Positions 1 through 7,438 of a stretch of 26,126 bases of DNA are shown piece after piece. Below the pieces are notes generated by a model that saw nothing but the letters and a program-made list of their open reading frames with translations, did no database searches and was not told where the DNA came from. Position 1 is the first letter of the stretch, and every line of letters begins with the position of its first letter. A program made the translations under genes and the position numbers. Source of the DNA: Bordetella parapertussis (GTDB lineage: Bacteria; Pseudomonadota; Gammaproteobacteria; Burkholderiales; Burkholderiaceae_B); assembly GCA_945903445.1 (NCBI GenBank), contig CAMDNZ010000045.1, positions 1 through 26,126 of the forward strand, written 5' to 3'.

Positions 1-833
1 ATCAACATCATGTCGCCGTCGAATTTCTCGTCGTCATTGGTGGCGACCGTATCGGTGTTTTCTTTCAATACATCCAAGGGCGCGATGCGTTTGATGTCCA
101 GGCTCTCGGTCAACACGAACGAAATCCGGTCGGCCCAAGTCAATGCCAAGCGGGTGCACTGCTTGCCACTCTGAATATGACGGCGTACCTCCTCGGCATC
201 GATAGAGTGTTTGACATAGCGAATCGCTGCACGGCTTTCGCCGGAGGCGCGCAATTCGGTGTCCTGGTCGATGACCAGATTGGTGGGCGCCTCATCGGCG
301 GCCAGCCAGCCGGTCATGGCGGCGGCTGGCGATTGCGCAACGTAGAGGCTTTCGACTGGGAAGGGATCGATGCACTTGGCCAGAATGCCGAGCACTTCGT
401 CGGCTTTGGCCGACGCCGCAGCGTCGATGGCCACCCAGCGGTTCACGGGATCAATCCACACTCGCGTGTCGCGATAGACGCTGAAAGCTTTCGGCAGCAG
501 CTCGTCGGTGACGCGCTCCTTGATTTCTTTCATCTGTTTGCGCCCGGGCTTATAGCCCTGTTGCTCTTCGATGTCGGCGGCCCGAGCCTTAGCGACTTGG
601 TTGACCACGGTGCTCGGCAGCAGCTTTTTGTCGACCCGAAGGTTCAGCAGCATTTGCCCATTGACGGTATGCACCAGGCCCCCGTTGTCGCGGGGAGGCA
701 ACCAGCCGTGCGTTTGCATTTCGAGCGAGTTACTGCCGCGAAATGCCTGCTTTTCGAGGGCTTGCTCGACCTGATCGGCTGTCAGGTTCCAGGAGGCGGC
801 AAGGCGATAAAGCTTGAGATTCTTGAACCACAT
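1..833 (-). CDS. rdgC: Recombination-associated protein RdgC (3' end cut by window edge)
   Basis: RdgC is a DNA-binding ring protein that modulates RecA-dependent recombination. The minus-strand frame from the ATG at 833-831 is open to the left edge (277 full codons). It begins MWFKNLKLYRL, as RdgC proteins do, contains GWLPPRDNGGLVHTVNGQ and LLPKAFSVYRDTRVWIDPVN, and reaches KFDGDMML at the edge, which corresponds to the RFDADFILM stretch near the C-terminus of the E. coli protein. The E. coli protein is 303 residues, so about 20-25 residues lie outside the window. No strong Shine-Dalgarno sequence precedes the start; a TATAGAAT stretch (minus strand, about 861-868) could be a -10 element. 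Family assignment rests on recall of the E. coli sequence and is firm. Confidence 0.93.
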   Translation of the reverse strand, partial: MWFKNLKLYRLAASWNLTADQVEQALEKQAFRGSNSLEMQTHGWLPPRDNGGLVHTVNGQMLLNLRVDKKLLPSTVVNQVAKARAADIEEQQGYKPGRKQMKEIKERVTDELLPKAFSVYRDTRVWIDPVNRWVAIDAAASAKADEVLGILAKCIDPFPVESLYVAQSPAAAMTGWLAADEAPTNLVIDQDTELRASGESRAAIRYVKHSIDAEEVRRHIQSGKQCTRLALTWADRISFVLTESLDIKRIAPLDVLKENTDTVATNDDEKFDGDMML

Positions 834-1027
834 GGCGTCTGGGCAAAGGGTCGATTCTATACGAGACAACCCATCCGCTAGTTTTGATACATTTAGGTGC
901 CAAGTGTAGGGGGACGGAAACGCGAGGGCGAGTGCTCAAGCGCTATCATCGCTTCCCGCTCGTGCAGTGCTGCCGGACCCGGCCGTCGGCTGGGGGTTGC
1001 ACCCGACGGACCATAAGGATAAGGATC

Positions 1028-1246
1028 ATGAAAGCCACTACCATTATTGGCGCACTGCTTATCGTGGCAGGCGCTGCCGCACTGATGTATCGCGGCTTCG
1101 ACTACACCTCCGAGGAAACGGTGCTGCAAATTGGTTCGGTCAAAGCCACGGCTGAAACCGAGAAGTCGGTGCCGATACCCGCGTGGGCAGGCATCGCCGC
1201 CATCGTGGCAGGCGTGCTCGTATTGGGTGCTGGTCTGCGTCGCTAA
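1028..1246 (+). CDS. Small two-helix membrane protein, function unknown
   Basis: A 72-residue protein. The start ATG at 1028 is chosen over the longer upstream reading because a purine-rich ribosome-binding stretch (aaggataaggatc) sits directly before it and translation upstream of it looks non-coding. Two hydrophobic segments, about residues 4-20 (TIIGALLIVAGAAALMY) and 52-69 (AWAGIAAIVAGVLVLGAG), flank a polar middle with YTSEETVLQIGSVKATAETEKSVPIP, so it is probably an inner-membrane hairpin. Similar 70-residue proteins with an ETVLDIGPIKATAE-like centre occur widely in proteobacteria without a known role. The untranslated leader carries a 7-bp inverted repeat (983-989 with 1003-1009) 18 bases before the start. 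It is divergent from rdgC and stands alone. Confidence 0.8.
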   Translation: MKATTIIGALLIVAGAAALMYRGFDYTSEETVLQIGSVKATAETEKSVPIPAWAGIAAIVAGVLVLGAGLRR

Positions 1247-1320
1247 GCGGTAAAGCGCTAAGGCTTCGACCATGGCTGAGTGCTCGGGTTTCAAACCCGG
1301 CAGAGCGCTACGTTATCGAG

Positions 1321-1348
1321 AAAAAACGGCCCGGTTTTCACCGGGCCG
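1321..1348 (-). terminator. Orphan intrinsic terminator (minus strand)
   Basis: An 8-bp perfect stem CGGCCCGG (1327-1334) / CCGGGCCG (1341-1348) with a 6-base loop. The six A at 1321-1326 become a U-run on the minus strand, so it terminates leftward transcription. The transporter gene to the right already has its own terminator at 1537-1566, so this one is either a back-up or ends a separate short minus-strand transcript. Confidence 0.7.
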
Positions 1349-1536
1349 ATATACCCACATGGAAGTGCGCCAAGTAAGGCTCGCGGGGAGCGCACTTCAT
1401 GCGAAGGGTCGTCTGAACAAATGCACTGATCAAAACGATCTTATCCGGCGCAGCTTGATCGACATCCCGTGAAGTCAGTTTAACTGTAATGCTCTGACAG
1501 TCGCCTGAACGGGTGCATCGCGTGCGTCTTTGCATC

Positions 1537-1566
1537 AAAAAAGCCCCTGGCAGATACCAGGGGCTT
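1537..1566 (-). terminator. Intrinsic terminator of the MHS transporter gene
   Basis: A perfect 10-bp stem AAGCCCCTGG (1541-1550) / CCAGGGGCTT (1557-1566) with a 6-base loop. The A-run at 1537-1542 gives a U-run on the minus strand. It lies about 45 bases past the stop codon of the minus-strand transporter gene. Confidence 0.85.
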
Positions 1567-1609
1567 GAAGGTCTGGCAGGCGCAGCAGTCCTGCCAGACT
1601 GGGGACGTA

Positions 1610-3289
1610 TCAGGCGTTGATGTCGTTGTCTTTGGTTTCCCGAACAAACAACACACCGATGACCAATGTCATGACTGCAATGATGATCGGATACCACAAG
1701 CCGTCGTAAATATTGCCGGTGGCCGCCACGACTGCGAACGCAACCGGCGGCAGGAATCCACCGAACCATCCGTTACCGATGTGATAGGGCAAGCTCATCG
1801 AGGTGTAGCGGATGCGGGTCGGGAACATCTCCACCAGCATAGCGGCAATGGGCCCGTACACCATCGTCACATATAGCACCAGGATAAACAGCATGACTGT
1901 GGTCATGACGTAGTTGATTTGCTTGGGGTCGGCCGAGGCGGGGTAGCCATGCGAGCGAATCGATGCAGTTAACTGTTTGTCCAGCACGGCGCGACGACTG
2001 TCGAACTCAGGTTTGGCCAGACCTGCGCCCTCGAACGAAGTAAAGCTTTCGCTGCCGATCTGCACGATCGCGACCGAACCGGCCGGGGCGGCGACGTTTT
2101 CGTAGTTCACCGCATTGCGTGCCATGAACGATTTAATGACATCGCAAGAGCTCGTGAAGGCCGTGGTACCCACCGGATTGAACTGAAACGAGCAACTGGC
2201 GGGATCGGCCATGACGCGAACCGGTGCGCTGGCTTGTGCGGCTTCCAGAGCGGGATTGGCGAAATGAGTAATGGCCTTGAAGATCGGAAAGTAGGTGAGC
2301 GCCGCGATCAGGCACCCCGCCATGATGATCGGCTTGCGACCGATCTTGTCCGACAGACTACCGAAGATCACGAAGAAGGGCGTGGCGGCGAGCAAGGCGA
2401 CGGCAATCATGATGTTGGCGGTGTTGGCCTCGACCTTTAGCGTCTGAGTGAGGTAGAACAGCGAGTAGAATTGTCCCGTATACCAGACTACGGCCTGGCC
2501 GGCTGTCAGGCCCAGTAAAGCCAGCAGAACGAGCTTGAGGTTGCGCTTGTTGCCGAAAGAATCCAGCAGGGGCGATTTCGAACCCTTGCCTTCTTCCTTC
2601 ATGCGTTTGAAAGTAGGCGACTCGCTAAGCTGCATGCGGATCCAGACGGAAATGCCCAGTAGCACCACCGACAGTAAAAAGGGCACACGCCAGCCCCATG
2701 CCCGGAAAGCCTCTTCGCCCAGATAGCTGCGTACGCCCAGAATCACTAGCAGCGACAAGAACAATCCCAGTGTGGCGGTGGTCTGAATCCAGCTGGTGTA
2801 GAACCCACGTTTGCCATGCGGCGCATGTTCGGCCACATACGTGGCGGCGCCGCCATACTCGCCACCCAGCGCCAGACCCTGAGCCAGCCGCAAGACGATC
2901 AGGACGATAGGCGCGGCAATGCCGATGCTTTCGTAGGTTGGTAAAATGCCGACCAGGAAGGTCGACAGACCCATGATGACGATGGTGACCAGAAAGGTGT
3001 ACTTCCGTCCCACCAAGTCGCCCAGACGACCGAACACCAGCGCGCCGAAAGGCCGCACGGCGAAACCCGCTGCGAAGGCGAGTAAAGCGAAGATGAACGC
3101 GGCTGTCGGATTGACGCCAGAGAAGAAGTGCACCGCGATGATCGCGGCGAGCGAGCCGTAGAGGTAGAAGTCGTACCACTCGAAAACAGTGCCCAAAGAG
3201 GACGCAAAAATGACTTTGCGTTCTTCTCGTGTCATGGGGCGCGGTGTGGGGTCGGCCGAAGTCGGACGCGCTAGAGGCGTAGTACTCAT
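1610..3289 (-). CDS. MHS-family major facilitator transporter (ProP/ShiA-like)
   Basis: A 559-residue inner-membrane secondary transporter of the metabolite:H+ symporter branch. The N-terminal part reads FASSLGTVFEWYDFYLYGSL, the MHS opening helix, followed by the MFS loop motifs GRLGDLVGRK (about 88-96) and SDKIGRKP (313-320), and RLAQGLALGGEYGGA (134-148), typical of ProP, ShiA and KgtP relatives. Unlike the roughly 430-500 residue family norm it carries an extra polar segment at about 345-455, between predicted helices, with Cys366 and Cys382; I recall this insertion in a subset of betaproteobacterial MHS proteins. The start is supported by AGGAG eight bases upstream. A two-component pair lies upstream on the same strand, separated by about 180 bases, so regulation by it is possible. 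The substrate (a carboxylate or osmolyte) cannot be told from sequence. Confidence 0.88.
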   Translation of the reverse strand: MSTTPLARPTSADPTPRPMTREERKVIFASSLGTVFEWYDFYLYGSLAAIIAVHFFSGVNPTAAFIFALLAFAAGFAVRPFGALVFGRLGDLVGRKYTFLVTIVIMGLSTFLVGILPTYESIGIAAPIVLIVLRLAQGLALGGEYGGAATYVAEHAPHGKRGFYTSWIQTTATLGLFLSLLVILGVRSYLGEEAFRAWGWRVPFLLSVVLLGISVWIRMQLSESPTFKRMKEEGKGSKSPLLDSFGNKRNLKLVLLALLGLTAGQAVVWYTGQFYSLFYLTQTLKVEANTANIMIAVALLAATPFFVIFGSLSDKIGRKPIIMAGCLIAALTYFPIFKAITHFANPALEAAQASAPVRVMADPASCSFQFNPVGTTAFTSSCDVIKSFMARNAVNYENVAAPAGSVAIVQIGSESFTSFEGAGLAKPEFDSRRAVLDKQLTASIRSHGYPASADPKQINYVMTTVMLFILVLYVTMVYGPIAAMLVEMFPTRIRYTSMSLPYHIGNGWFGGFLPPVAFAVVAATGNIYDGLWYPIIIAVMTLVIGVLFVRETKDNDINA

Positions 3290-3468
3290 GATGTCGTCTC
3301 CTGGGATTGCTCGCTGCCGGGACGGCGCGTAGCAGGGCAGGCTATTTGTTACTTGCCTGTCTTACTAATACTTTGGCAAGTTCGGCTGACGAGCATCTGA
3401 CGAGAAAACGAATTCGTGGGCAAAGTGCCCTAAAAACCCCCATACCTAGGGAAAGTCCTCTGTGCGAA

Positions 3469-4971
3469 TCAAGATATATCCGCAGATCTGAGGGCAATGG
3501 GGGCGAAAACGACTCGAACGAGGGTGCCCGATTCGGGCGTTGTCGGATCGACAATACGGACGGTTGCACCGTGTTTATGCGCAATCTCGCGCACGATGGC
3601 CAATCCCAAACCGCTGCCGTCGGCACGCGTGCCCAACACCCGATAAAACCGGTCGAAGACGCGTTCGCGGTCGCCCGGTGCAATGCCAGGGCCGGAATCT
3701 TCAACGTCTAATTGTGCAACCCCATTGGATAGCCGTCGAACGCGTACTGTCACCTGTCCGCCCGGTGGGGTATAGCGTAAGGCGTTATCCAGCAGGTTGT
3801 TCAGCAGTTCGCCCAGCAGCAAGGGCTGACCGGCGATCATGACGGGCATTTCGGTGCCTTCGAAACCGATGTCTGTGCCGATGTCCAGGGCGCGGGTGGC
3901 CCATTGTGTAGTTTGTTCGCAGGCCAGCGCGTTGAGGTCGATATCGCTCATGCCGATGGCGGCTGGGGTCTCGGCATTGGCCAATTGCAGCAGCTGGTTC
4001 ACGAGCCGGGTCGCGCGTTCCGATCCTGTCACCAGTTGGCGCAGGCTGGCCTGCATCTCCTGGGGCGATGCATCTCGCAAAGCCAGTTCGGCCTGAGTGC
4101 GCAAGCCCGCCAGGGGCGTTTTCAGCTGATGGGCAGCATCGGCGACGAATCTGCGTTGTGTTTCGATCGCTTTGGCCTGACGAGAAAGCAGACCATTCAT
4201 CGCTCGCACCAGTGGCGCGATTTCAGTCGGGGCCGCGCGCTCGTCCATCGGCGATAAATCGTCTGGGGGGCGGGCGCGTAAGCGATGCTGCAAGGCGTTC
4301 AGCGGAGCGATGCCGCGCGATAGACCGAACCAGATTAGCAGAACCGCGACCGGCAGCACCATGAACTGAGGAATGATGACGCCTTTGATGATCTCATTGG
4401 CCAGGGAGATGCGCCGCTCGGTCGTCTCGGCGACGACGACCGTGGCGGTACGCGCGGGGCCCAAGCCGAGATCGATGCGTTTGTAGGCCAAGCGAACCGC
4501 GAATCCACCTAATGTGCCGTTGGTCAATTGAACCTCGCCCACCGGCACACTCTTTATTTCGCTTAACGACAGCGGTAACTGGCGATCGCCGCCCAGATAC
4601 TGATCTTGCGCACCCAACACCATCCAGAAGACGCTTTCGACTTCATTGGCCCGCAAGGTCGCGCGAGCGCGGTCGTCCATGTTCAGAATGATTTCGAGGT
4701 CACGCATGGCCAGCCGTTGCTCCAGCACCGTCAGATGCCGGATCAAGGCTTCGTCGTAGGGTACAGCAGCGATGTTTTGCGCCACCACGTAAGTGATGGC
4801 GACGCTCATGGGCCACAGCAGGAAAAGCGGTGCCAGCAGCCAGTCGAGCACTTCGCCCAATAGCGAGCGCCGGGGAGGTTTGAAGGTGGGGCCACGCGAT
4901 CCCGTGCGAACGATGTCCAGCGCCTCTTGATTGAGAGGCTCGTAGGTGTGCCGCGTCGCGGGAGGTGCCAC
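3469..4971 (-). CDS. Two-component sensor histidine kinase, TctE/QseC-like
   Basis: A 500-residue membrane sensor kinase. The GTG start lies 4 bases after the stop of the response-regulator gene, so the two are co-transcribed. TM1 is at about 46-66 (LAPLFLLWPMSVAITYVVAQ), followed by a periplasmic segment of the two-component sensor kinase N-terminal type (about 67-198), then TM2 at 199-219. A HAMP-like linker leads to the H-box ADAAHQLKTPLAGLR with the phospho-acceptor His281. The catalytic domain shows the N-box LLNNLLDNALRYTPPGG, G1 DVEDSGPGIAP, F-box FDRFYR and G2 GSGLGLAIV, so all ATP-binding motifs are present. Relatives (TctE, QseC) sense carboxylates or other small molecules; the ligand here is unknown. 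The MHS transporter downstream is a plausible target. Confidence 0.92.
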   Translation of the reverse strand: MAPPATRHTYEPLNQEALDIVRTGSRGPTFKPPRRSLLGEVLDWLLAPLFLLWPMSVAITYVVAQNIAAVPYDEALIRHLTVLEQRLAMRDLEIILNMDDRARATLRANEVESVFWMVLGAQDQYLGGDRQLPLSLSEIKSVPVGEVQLTNGTLGGFAVRLAYKRIDLGLGPARTATVVVAETTERRISLANEIIKGVIIPQFMVLPVAVLLIWFGLSRGIAPLNALQHRLRARPPDDLSPMDERAAPTEIAPLVRAMNGLLSRQAKAIETQRRFVADAAHQLKTPLAGLRTQAELALRDASPQEMQASLRQLVTGSERATRLVNQLLQLANAETPAAIGMSDIDLNALACEQTTQWATRALDIGTDIGFEGTEMPVMIAGQPLLLGELLNNLLDNALRYTPPGGQVTVRVRRLSNGVAQLDVEDSGPGIAPGDRERVFDRFYRVLGTRADGSGLGLAIVREIAHKHGATVRIVDPTTPESGTLVRVVFAPIALRSADIS

Positions 4972-4975
4972 GGGG

Positions 4976-5659
4976 CTAGACCAGACCGGCGCCTTGTTCG
5001 CGCTCGAGACAATAACCCAAACCGCGCACCGTCATGATCTTGACGCCACTGGGTTCGAGCTTCTTGCGTAGCCGATGAACGTATACCTCGATGGCGTTGG
5101 TACTCACTTCTTCGCCCCACTCGCACAGGTGATCCACCAGCTGGGTCTTGCTGACCATGCGCCCGCTGCGCAGCAACAGGATTTCCAGCAAGCTGATTTC
5201 TCGGGCGGATAGGTCGAGCGTGTGATCATCTACCGTGGCGACGCGGCCCGTCTGATCGAACGTGAGTCGGCCATGGTGAACCAGCGTCGCGCCGCCACCC
5301 GCGCCACGGCGGGTCAGGGCTCTGACCCGCGCTTCGAGTTCGGATAGCGCGAACGGTTTGGCCATGTAATCGTCGGCTCCCAGATCCAAGCCTCGAACGC
5401 GTTGATCGACGCTGTCGGCAGCCGTCAAAATCAGCACCGGCAAATGCGAGTTACGCAAGCGTAGGCGGCGCAGCACTTCCAGGCCCGAGAGCTGCGGCAG
5501 CCCTAGATCGAGAATCAGTAGATCGAATTCTTGCGCGGCCAATGCAGAATCGGCCGACAGCCCATCGTTGACGGCATCGACCGCATAGCCATTCTGTCGC
5601 AGTGAGCGCGACAGGCCATCGGCCAGGATGCTGTCGTCTTCGGCAATCAATATACGCAT
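4976..5659 (-). CDS. OmpR-family response regulator, TctD/QseB-like
   Basis: A 227-residue cytoplasmic transcription factor paired with the kinase gene that follows it. The start is set at 5659 (MRILIAEDD), where the receiver domain begins; the reading frame is open 40 codons further upstream but those residues (many Arg/Gln) do not resemble a receiver. The receiver domain has the acidic pair Asp8-Asp9, phospho-acceptor Asp51 (LLILDLGLPQ), Thr79 and Lys101 (AKPF). The C-terminal winged helix (about 125-220) has LSAREISLLEILLLRSGRMV and NAIEVYVHRLRKKL, as in OmpR/PhoB proteins, with the terminal RGLGYCLE. It is transcribed divergently from recA. Control of the MHS transporter gene is an inference from position only. 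Confidence 0.92.
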   Translation of the reverse strand: MRILIAEDDSILADGLSRSLRQNGYAVDAVNDGLSADSALAAQEFDLLILDLGLPQLSGLEVLRRLRLRNSHLPVLILTAADSVDQRVRGLDLGADDYMAKPFALSELEARVRALTRRGAGGGATLVHHGRLTFDQTGRVATVDDHTLDLSAREISLLEILLLRSGRMVSKTQLVDHLCEWGEEVSTNAIEVYVHRLRKKLEPSGVKIMTVRGLGYCLEREQGAGLV

Positions 5660-5831
5660 GGGCCAGGTATCCGATTCGGTTCTGAGTCTTTTATGTTTTG
5701 CGCTTTGTCTCTGACGCTGGATTCTGTCACACCTCACCCGATCTGCCCACCCTGTACCGCGAAATAGGGGCATGATCACTATGCCTGGGTGGAAAGTTTT
5801 AGGCTTGTTTAACTAAGCAGGTGAGCAGTAC

Positions 5832-5861
5832 TTGTCGCACTGTACGTTCATACAGTAGAAT
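5832..5861 (+). promoter_or_regulatory. recA promoter (-35 and -10)
   Basis: A -35 element TTGTCG (5832-5837) and a -10 element TAGAAT (5856-5861) separated by 18 bases, about 55 bases upstream of the recA start codon. The spacer is filled by the LexA box. Confidence 0.75.
5838..5857 (+). promoter_or_regulatory. LexA (SOS) box of recA
   Basis: The 20 bases at 5838-5857 contain CTGT-N8-ACAG (5840-5855), the LexA consensus, and differ from the E. coli recA box at only a few positions. Lying between -35 and -10, bound LexA would block RNA polymerase, so recA (and recX behind it) should be DNA-damage inducible. Confidence 0.93.
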
Positions 5862-5915
5862 GCGATGCAATAATTACGGCTCACCCATCGCTTACGCTTA
5901 AGGAACACCCGACTC

Positions 5916-6983
5916 ATGGACGACAAAACTGGCAAGGCTTCGGTCGAAAAGAGCAAGGCGCTGTCTGCCGCGCTTGCCCAGATCGAAAAGCAGTTTGGCA
6001 AGGGCTCGATCATGCGCTATGGCGACAATCAGGTCGAGCACGACATCCAGGTCGTCTCCACGGGTTCGTTGGGGCTGGATATCGCTCTGGGCATCGGTGG
6101 TTTGCCGCGCGGCCGTGTGGTCGAGGTCTACGGGCCCGAGTCTTCGGGTAAAACGACGCTCACGTTGCAAGTCATCGCCGAAATGCAGAAGCTGGGCGGT
6201 ACCTGCGCCTTCATCGATGCCGAACACGCGCTCGACGTGCAGTACGCCAACAAGCTGGGCGTGAACCTCACCGATCTGCTGATTTCTCAGCCCGACACGG
6301 GCGAGCAGGCGCTCGAAATTACCGACGCGCTGGTACGCTCGGGTTCGGTCGATCTGATCGTCATCGACTCGGTCGCGGCGCTCACGCCCAAGGCCGAAAT
6401 CGAAGGCGAGATGGGCGACTCTTTGCCGGGCCTGCAAGCCCGCCTGATGAGCCAGGCCCTGCGCAAGCTGACCGCCAACATCAAGCGCACCAACTGCACT
6501 GTCATCTTCATCAATCAAATCCGCATGAAGATCGGTGTCATGTTCGGCAATCCCGAAACCACTACCGGTGGTAATGCACTGAAGTTTTACGCCTCTGTTC
6601 GATTGGACATTCGCCGCATCGGTTCCATCAAGAAGGGCGAAGAGGTCGTCGGCAACGAGACTCGCGTCAAAGTGGTGAAGAACAAAGTGGCCCCGCCGTT
6701 CAAGCAAGTCGAGTTCGACATCATGTATGGCGCAGGCATTTCGCGCGAAGGCGAAATTATCGATCTGGGCGTGAAGGCGGGCGTCGTGGACAAGGCCGGT
6801 GCCTGGTACAGCTACAACGGCAATCGCATCGGCCAAGGCAAGGATAACGTTCGCGAGTTCTTGAAAGAGAATCGCGCCATGGCGATCGAGATCGAGAATC
6901 GGGTTCGAGAGAATCAGGGTGTCGTCGGCCGTGCAGCCGAGTTCGCCCCGACGGCTGAAGAAACCTCGGAAGACGCGGAGTAA
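5916..6983 (+). CDS. recA: Recombinase A
   Basis: RecA, 355 residues, the usual size. It forms ATP-dependent filaments on single-stranded DNA, catalyses strand exchange and triggers LexA self-cleavage. The Walker A motif GPESSGKT is at 73-80; the Walker B region LIVIDSVAALTPKAEIEGEMGD, the L1/L2 DNA-binding loops (around SLPGLQARLMSQALRKL and FGNPETTTGGNALKFYAS) and MKIGVMFGNPETTTGG are all present and read like Bordetella or Achromobacter RecA. The C-terminus is acidic (EETSEDAE), as expected. The start codon follows an AAGGA sequence about 11 bases away, and a LexA-controlled promoter lies upstream. recX follows after 5 bases. Confidence 0.99.
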   Translation: MDDKTGKASVEKSKALSAALAQIEKQFGKGSIMRYGDNQVEHDIQVVSTGSLGLDIALGIGGLPRGRVVEVYGPESSGKTTLTLQVIAEMQKLGGTCAFIDAEHALDVQYANKLGVNLTDLLISQPDTGEQALEITDALVRSGSVDLIVIDSVAALTPKAEIEGEMGDSLPGLQARLMSQALRKLTANIKRTNCTVIFINQIRMKIGVMFGNPETTTGGNALKFYASVRLDIRRIGSIKKGEEVVGNETRVKVVKNKVAPPFKQVEFDIMYGAGISREGEIIDLGVKAGVVDKAGAWYSYNGNRIGQGKDNVREFLKENRAMAIEIENRVRENQGVVGRAAEFAPTAEETSEDAE

Positions 6984-6988
6984 TTCCT

Positions 6989-7438
6989 TTGGGGCAGCCA
7001 TTGTCCCTGAAAGCCCGCGCCGTGGCATTGTTGTCACGGCGCGAACATTCGCGAGTCGAGCTATCGCGTAAGCTAGGCGCGATAGCCGAAAGCGCCGAGC
7101 AGATGGAAAAAGTGCTCGACGATCTCGTGCGCGAAGGCTGGTTATGCGACGAGCGTTATGCGCAAAGTCTTGTACATCGTCGCTCGGGCACGCACGGTGC
7201 TGCACGCATCGCGGCAGAACTTCGGCAAAGCGGCGTAGCCGATGCCGCCATTGCGGACATTCGCGAATCTTTGCGCGAGACCGAATTCGATCGGGCGCGC
7301 GGCGTGTGGCAAAAGCGTTTTGGGGGGGAACCTCCCGCCGATCGCCAGGCGTTCGCCAAACATGCCCGGTTTTTGGCCGGGCGCGGGTTTGGCCGCGACC
7401 TCATCTACCGCTTGCTGGGCGAGGCGTCTGAAGATTGA
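6989..7438 (+). CDS. recX: Regulatory protein RecX
   Basis: RecX, 149 residues, caps and dampens RecA filaments. The start is a TTG five bases after the recA stop; no in-frame ATG sits at a better place, and the second Leu codon (7001) is an alternative. Helical repeats typical of RecX are visible: ALLSRREHSRVELSRKL, VLDDLVREGWLCDERYAQSLVHRR, GAARIAAELRQSGV, and the end RFLAGRGFGRDLIYRLLG. It shares the SOS promoter of recA. Its last 38 bases overlap the end of the convergent metR gene. Confidence 0.95.
   Translation: MGQPLSLKARAVALLSRREHSRVELSRKLGAIAESAEQMEKVLDDLVREGWLCDERYAQSLVHRRSGTHGAARIAAELRQSGVADAAIADIRESLRETEFDRARGVWQKRFGGEPPADRQAFAKHARFLAGRGFGRDLIYRLLGEASED

Larger units (their letters stand above)
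1247..1609. other. Gene-free interval with two minus-strand terminators
   Basis: I see no convincing protein gene or tRNA in these 363 bases. They hold two intrinsic terminators reading on the minus strand (1321-1348 and 1537-1566) and, between them, a perfect 9-bp inverted repeat (1362-1370 with 1390-1398, 19-base loop). A 20-codon minus-strand reading frame (1400 to 1338) ends inside the loop of the left terminator but lacks a Shine-Dalgarno sequence. Confidence 0.6.

Noticed and set aside
177..881. A 234-codon plus-strand frame opposite rdgC
   Set aside because: The minus strand encodes a clear RdgC over the same bases; the plus frame has no family features.
1250..1320. tRNA-like stretch with a GGGTTTCAAACCC arm
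   Set aside because: No acceptor stem, anticodon arm or D-arm could be fitted around it.
5898..7205. A 435-codon open frame on the minus strand opposite recA
   Set aside because: Composition is typical of antisense to a GC-rich gene, and it overlaps the recA promoter-proximal region and recX without any signals of its own.
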